From Bemisia tabaci (Eukaryota; Arthropoda; Insecta; Hemiptera; Aleyrodidae): a stretch of 64,000 nt of DNA. Numbering within the stretch: position 1 is the first letter of the stretch; each line of letters opens with the position of its first letter. A program made the translations under genes and the position numbers. Below are positions 60,396 through 64,000 of this stretch, in pieces. The DNA is taken from positions 67,823,660 through 67,887,659 of the forward strand of contig NC_092793.1 in NCBI RefSeq assembly GCF_918797505.1, written 5' to 3'. The notes beneath the pieces were generated by a model that did no database searches, had not been told where the DNA came from, and saw only the letters and a program-made list of their open reading frames with translations.

Positions 60396-60929
60396 TAGAT
60401 ATGAGGGGATCCGAATTTTAGGTATAAGTATAGCCCACAGAATTACTTTTTCATTTTGTTATTATCTCAAGTCTGTGGAATGCGTAGAGCATCAGGTTGT
60501 TTGGTTTTTTTTCTTTTTTACCATTTACTTACCGTTTACGAAAAGGAATTTACATTCTACATCAGATAAAAATGGACAATTTAGGCCGAAAAAATGTGTT
60601 TGTTCAAGCAACGATGTTTCCTTTGTTCCGTGTTTATGATTCTAATTTTTATTTTTATTTTATATCATGATAATAATTAATAATATATAAATAAACCAAA
60701 CGTTAAACAAATAATTATATAATTAGATACATTTGATTTTAAAACCTTACGCATGAGCGATTTATTTTTAAAAAAGAATTATAAACTTATTGTTTTTACC
60801 TTGTCATTAAACATCCAGAAAAATTTTCGGGGAACAATTATTAAGCGTAGTTCTTAAAATACTCTTTCAAAATATATAAAATAATACGCTCTCTTTGAAT
60901 TTGACCATTACTCGCGGTGAGTAGAGAAT

Positions 60930-61100
60930 CTTGTTACAGTGACAAGACTATCGAGTCCGGTGGCTCAGAAACCTAGCATATAAAACAAGACTGGTCTTGT
61001 TGCATTAACAAACGGGTGTTGTTTCCCAAACAAACTGAGTTGTTCGGCAGACTAAAAGTCTTGTTCCTGAGACAAGGCAGGTTTAACAAGTTTATCTTGT
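60930..61100. repeat. Right subterminal array of about seven 22-bp dyad units
   Basis: Units start near 60930, 60953, 60973, 60996, 61018, 61039 and 61060. CTTGT-N7-ACAAG is exact at 60930 and 61060, and near-exact at 60973, 60996 and 61018 (ACAAA or CTAGC variants). Same half-sites, seven-base spacer and 20-23 base pitch as the left array. Confidence 0.7.
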
Positions 61101-61138
61101 CTCTACGGCTATATTATTTTTTTCAGTGGAGAGCAACA

Positions 61139-61592
61139 ATTATTCTGGCCTTCATTCAAAGTTGAAAGGGCACATTGGCATGTTGTATAATCGCACGAAA
61201 GTACAGGATACTCATTTGGCGGTCGATACAGAACCAACGGCAATCTGGCAACACCGAGTCCGAATTTCGGCCGCTTTTTTCAGAATCAAAGGGGGATGAA
61301 AAAATCGGTGGCGCCTGATGAGGGGAGTGACCTGCGGCCTAAGGCCTATAGCTGGTGCGTAACTGCAGTGTTGCCGATTCTTCTGAAAAATGTCGTTTTT
61401 CTAAGCATAAGATAGAAAATTCACTAGACTAATGATTGGACCCACCACACATTCTTCAATTGCTAATAGATAAGGAGGAGAGAAAAAGGATGAAAACACG
61501 GGAAAATAAGATGGATAGGGAGAGGAAGCGGCGGAGGAGATATGAGATGAAAAAGAGGAAACTAAGAACTAGAAGAAGAGGAAGATTGCGAC
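61139..61592. other. Non-coding gap with purine-rich tract
   Basis: A weak inverted pair (GGCAATCTGGCAACAC at 61241 facing GTGTTGCCGATTC at 61368) could be a decayed MITE. A purine-rich tract at 61465-61590 gives a very basic Lys/Arg-rich chance ORF (61436-61621). Confidence 0.35.
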
Positions 61593-61820
61593 ACACTGGA
61601 GGAAAAACATATTGGATCTAGAGTCCAGACTCTTAAATACATCGACAAGAAAAATCACTCTTGATTCGATCGGATTTTTGCTTAAATCAAGAACCAAGCC
61701 TCTTAATTTGAGCGGATTTCCTTTTGATTTAAGCTTAAACCTGATTGAAATAAGAGTATTTTTTCTTTTCACTGTTTTCAAGAGTCTGGACTCTAGATCT
61801 AATGTGTTTTTTTCCAGTGT
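61593..61820. mobile_element. CACTGG-ended TIR element (family N), 228 bp
   Basis: The left end ACACTGGAGGAAAAACATAT..TGGATCTAGAGTCCAGACTCTT matches in reverse the right end AAGAGTCTGGACTCTAGATC..TAATGTGTTTTTTTCCAGTGT, arms of about 41 bases with few mismatches. Non-coding. The CACTGG + A-run ends recall the element at 59986. No convincing target duplication is visible. Confidence 0.75.
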
Positions 61821-61834
61821 ATATCGATTGTCCT
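61818..61834. repeat. Left copy of 17 bp direct repeat (target duplication of the retrotransposon)
   Basis: TGTATATCGATTGTCCT is identical to 62369-62385 and flanks the truncated retrotransposon, as expected for target-primed reverse transcription. The first few bases overlap the TGTA-type tail, so the true duplication may be 14-17 bases. Confidence 0.7.
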
Positions 61835-62371
61835 ATTGACTAAGGAGGGAGGAGTAAGGAAAGCTATTGCTATGTTAAATAGGATTCTTTGGGATCAAAG
61901 TATCTCTAAAGAAAAAAAGAGAATGATTTATAACACCATAATCAAAAGCATTCTGACCTACGGCAGTGAAGTGTGGCCCATGAAAGAGCGTACCAAAAAG
62001 ATTCTTAAGGCAACTGAGATGGATTTCTGGCGAAGATCAGCCGGAATCTCGAGGAGAGATCACGTAAGGAACGAAAGAGTCCGTGAGATCATGAACGCCG
62101 AGCAGAACATCGTGCATGAAATTATGACCAAACAGCTTGTCTGGTATGGTCATGTTCAACGAATGGCGGATGATAGGTTGCCTAAGAAGGTGCTAGATTG
62201 GGTTCCTCCTGGGAGAAGACGTAGGGGACGCCCAGCGAAATCGTGGATTGGTGGCATTCAAGATGAAATCACAAGATGCCATCTACCAGATGACCTCTGG
62301 TCGATAGGCAAGGATGGCGATTAGGTGTCGCAGAGCGCCCGAGCGCGCTGTAAAGCGACTGGAATGTATGT
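61835..62371 (+). mobile_element. 5'-truncated non-LTR retrotransposon, C-terminal end of reverse transcriptase protein (RTE-like)
   Basis: An open frame (61836-62324, about 160 codons, no true start) encodes the region after the catalytic reverse-transcriptase core: IYNTIIKSILTYGSEVW, a basic helix region, QLVWYGHVQRMADDRLPK and GRRRRGRPAKSW, ending shortly before the 3' end. These motifs are typical of RTE-clade and related non-LTR elements (known family features; clade assignment tentative). The endonuclease and the catalytic YXDD region are absent, so it is dead on arrival. A short 3' tail ends in TGTATG repeats, and a 17-base direct repeat bounds the insert. Confidence 0.85.
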
Positions 62372-62385
62372 ATATCGATTGTCCT
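62369..62385. repeat. Right copy of 17 bp direct repeat
   Basis: Identical to 61818-61834; here it continues directly into family D sequence (GCCATTTAAACC), identifying family D as the insertion target. Confidence 0.7.
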
Positions 62386-62512
62386 GCCATTTAAACCGAT
62401 GGTAAAGAATCGATTACTAAGGTGTTCGCTGCAAACACCCTGATTATCGATCCTTTTCCATAAGTTTAAATGGCACAACAATCGATATATCGCAAAGCAC
62501 GCCACGCCACTG
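62372..62512. mobile_element. MITE family D, copy 1 (left end separated by the retrotransposon)
   Basis: ATATCGATTGTCCTGCCATT..TAAAC on the left faces GTTTAAATGGCACAACAATC..GATATATCG on the right, with inner AATCGATTACTAAGG and GATTATCGATCC blocks. The right end is GCACGCCACGCCACTGG. Copy 2 is at 63381. Confidence 0.75.
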
Positions 62513-63008
62513 GAAGCAATGCGTAAAGCGGCAACCTTGCCGAGGCAGGTACATCGGGGTTATGCGCGAGCCAGGGTGAGGGCGACAAGGCGAAGCGGTG
62601 GCGGCAGGCCAGTGCGTATGCGTATGCAAATTTGAATGGGCCGGCGCGCAGACGCCAGACGGGGAGGCAGGTTCCGGGGAAGTATTGCAAGGGTGCTCCA
62701 ACGCCTGTCCCTCCTTCCTTCCGCCGGGACCGCATTGTCTCGCGCCGATGAAGGTGTCTGCACCCTGCACCTCGGACACGGCTCCTAAGCGCTTTCGCCG
62801 AAATAGAAAGCTCCCGAAACGTGTTGAAAAGGCGCCCGGGAAACGGGAGGAAATCGGTGGTCAGGACTTTGTTCCTCCGATCCAGGGATTATGTGACCGA
62901 GACGGTTCCTGCCTACGGGATGAGTCATTTGCAGGTGAAAGCCCGGCCGATGGGGACATGTCGACGTGGAAAATTCCTACGGCTCGGTGACACAAATGAC
63001 TTAGAATA
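62513..63008. other. GC-rich block, function unknown
   Basis: CpG-rich, with open frames on several frames of both strands (up to 130 codons) but no domain. An octamer ATGCAAAT is at 62624-62631. Could be a regulatory island or promoter; no evidence of transcription. Confidence 0.35.
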
Positions 63009-63128
63009 GGAGGTTTTTCTGCCAAGCGGAACTGTGTGCATTCAGACATGAGCCTAGACTCATTGGAAAATATGCATGGCAGGGCTCACGTCATAATGCA
63101 CATAGTTCCGTTTTGCAGAAAAACGTCC
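63009..63128. mobile_element. Palindromic MITE, family B copy 3 (120 bp)
   Basis: GGAGGTTTTTCTGCCAAGCG at the left and GTTCCGTTTTGCAGAAAAAC..GTCC at the right, with CATGAGCC / GGCTCACGTCATAATGCAC inner pairing as in copies at 8400 and 57019. Confidence 0.8.
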
Positions 63129-63171
63129 GATAGATCTTGAGATTCGAAAGAGGTTCCAGCGGGTTGATTAT

Positions 63172-63320
63172 TGAATTGATAGACAAAGTGACGGATTAAG
63201 AAGATTGGAAGACATGGGAGAAAATTGGGCGATCCCGTAGGTTAAAACGGGTTCATTGAAGAGAAAATGAGGGACTAACTGCAGAGTCTCTGGTAGGTTA
63301 CCGATATTAAGTCTATTACT
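63172..63320. mobile_element. Partial MITE family F, copy 2
   Basis: ATTGATAGACAAAGTGACGG..ATTAAGAAGA, then GGAGAAAATTGGGCGATC, aligns with the left half of the element at 16637. The right end is not clear. Confidence 0.5.
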
Positions 63321-63380
63321 TAAATACTGGAATATATACAGCAGGAAACCTCAGCTACGAATGGAATTTTGAAAATAAAA

Positions 63381-63546
63381 CCAGTGGCGAGGCATTGATG
63401 ATGAATTCTCGATATTTCCCCATTAGAAGCTGCGGTAAATAATCGATTACTTAAAAGTGTTCGTTGCGAGCACCCGATTATCGATCCTTTTCCGAAGGTC
63501 CAAACGACAGATCAATCGATACATCGCAAAGCACACCACACCGCTG
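63381..63546. mobile_element. MITE family D, copy 2 (about 166 bp)
   Basis: The left end CCAGTGGCGAGGC faces the right end GCACACCACACCGCTG. Inside are AATCGATTACTTAAAAG and GATTATCGATCCTTTTCCG blocks in the same order as copy 1. Confidence 0.7.
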
Positions 63547-63589
63547 AAAAAAGCCTGTATATTTTAAAGGACTGCACTAATAGTCAGGC

Positions 63590-64000
63590 ATTATAGGAAA
63601 AATAGAAAAAAAAATTTATATATAAGGTTTTATGTGCCCAAGTTGTTCATTGGGGTGCCAGGGACTCCCAGCAAAAAGTCCCCAAGAATCCCCTGTACGC
63701 TCGACCCCCCGCCCCCCCAAAACCGCCAAAAAATCGACCTTTCCTCGGTTTTTCGTAAATATCTCAAAAAGAATTGGTTTTAGCGAAAAATGAGTTATCT
63801 AGTGAATAAAAGTTCATAAAATTTCCAATAAAAATGACTTCTATGAATTTTTTTGTAAAACGACTTTGAACCCCTCAAAATGGCCGCCGAAAAAACGGGC
63901 ATTTACGGAAATTTCAGTTTTTTTCCCGAAAATGCCCATTTTTCTTTGAAACGGCTGCTTTCATGTAAATGTTCATGGCGGATTCTGAAAGAGCGTTGAA
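63590..64000. repeat. Probable dispersed repeat running off the right edge
   Basis: Contains GGTTTTTCGTAAATATCTCA, CAAAATGGCCGCCGAAAAAA and related low-complexity A/T-rich text of a kind common in arthropod interspersed repeats. No frame and no partner copy in this window, so the call rests on texture and recollection. Confidence 0.3.

Larger units (their letters stand above)
59986..61138. mobile_element. Non-autonomous CACTG-ended DNA transposon, 1153 bp, flanked by GAGA
   Basis: It begins CACTGAAAAAAGTG and ends TTATTTTTTTCAGTG; the outermost 11-12 bases are an inverted repeat. GAGA precedes it (59982-59985) and follows it (61139-61142), a candidate 4 bp target duplication. CACTG ends plus a 4 bp duplication fit the Chapaev/CMC-type group, by general knowledge. 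Both subterminal regions carry tandem dyads of CTTGT-N7-ACAAG type, listed separately. The AT-rich middle has no transposase frame, so mobility would need a transposase supplied by another element. Confidence 0.65.

Noticed and set aside
61241..61380. Possible MITE with GGCAAC/GTTGCC ends
   Set aside because: The matching ends are too short and imperfect to separate from chance.
61436..61621. Very basic Lys/Arg-rich 61-codon ORF
   Set aside because: Produced by a purine-rich tract and runs into the arm of the family N element.
62598..62990. 130-codon plus-strand ORF in the GC-rich block
   Set aside because: Several frames are open on both strands there; no domain recognised.
1..64000. CRISPR array, bacterial operon, phage or endogenous viral sequence
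   Set aside because: No regularly spaced identical repeats with unique spacers, no prokaryotic gene layout, and no frame recalling a viral protein was seen. The 22-bp dyad arrays at 60.0 and 60.9 kb are degenerate and belong to a transposon.

Overview
This is eukaryotic, animal DNA, most likely from an insect. The only protein-coding gene I can support is the 5' part of a zinc-finger homeobox gene of the ZFHX3/ZFHX4/zfh2 family, on the minus strand at 1-2664. It is an uninterrupted 888-codon frame that runs off the left edge and carries several family-typical C2H2 fingers. Large gaps between islands of constraint, many short inverted-repeat transposons and the zfh2-type protein all fit an arthropod. 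A sap-sucking hemipteran, perhaps a whitefly, is my guess from remembered repeat sequences; it is not shown by the window.

A spliced leader precedes the start codon: there is a good intron acceptor at 2717-2718 and a six-codon upstream ORF between acceptor and start. Everything to the right, about 61 kb, is therefore 5' intron and/or upstream flank of zfh2. A GC- and CpG-rich block at 4530-4880, with two CCAAT boxes, a CRE-like site and a minus-strand donor consensus at 4811-4817, is the best candidate promoter/first exon, but this is inference.

From 5 to 42 kb the sequence alternates between (a) moderately GC-rich blocks mixing CpG words with TAAT/ATTA sites, which look like candidate enhancers of a developmental regulator, and (b) AT-rich filler with short terminal-inverted-repeat (TIR) elements. 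At least six short families recur within the window, called A, B, C, D, F and G here; others (P, H, E, I, M, L and N) are seen once. From 42 to 50 kb the DNA is AT-rich and almost featureless. From 49.8 to 54.6 kb lie a diverged tandem duplication, a 1.4 kb TIR element and three copies of family A.

The right end (59.9-64 kb) is the richest mobile-DNA region. It holds a 1.15 kb CACTG-ended transposon with 22-bp-period arrays of a fixed-spacing dyad at both ends and a tRNA-like insertion inside. Next come a 228 bp CACTGG-ended element, a 5'-truncated non-LTR retrotransposon fragment bounded by a 17 bp direct repeat, two copies of family D, one each of B and F, and an unclassified repeat-like sequence at the edge.

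No rRNA, functional tRNA, CRISPR array, viral insertion or second host gene was recognised. The most unusual structure is the dyad array in the CACTG element.
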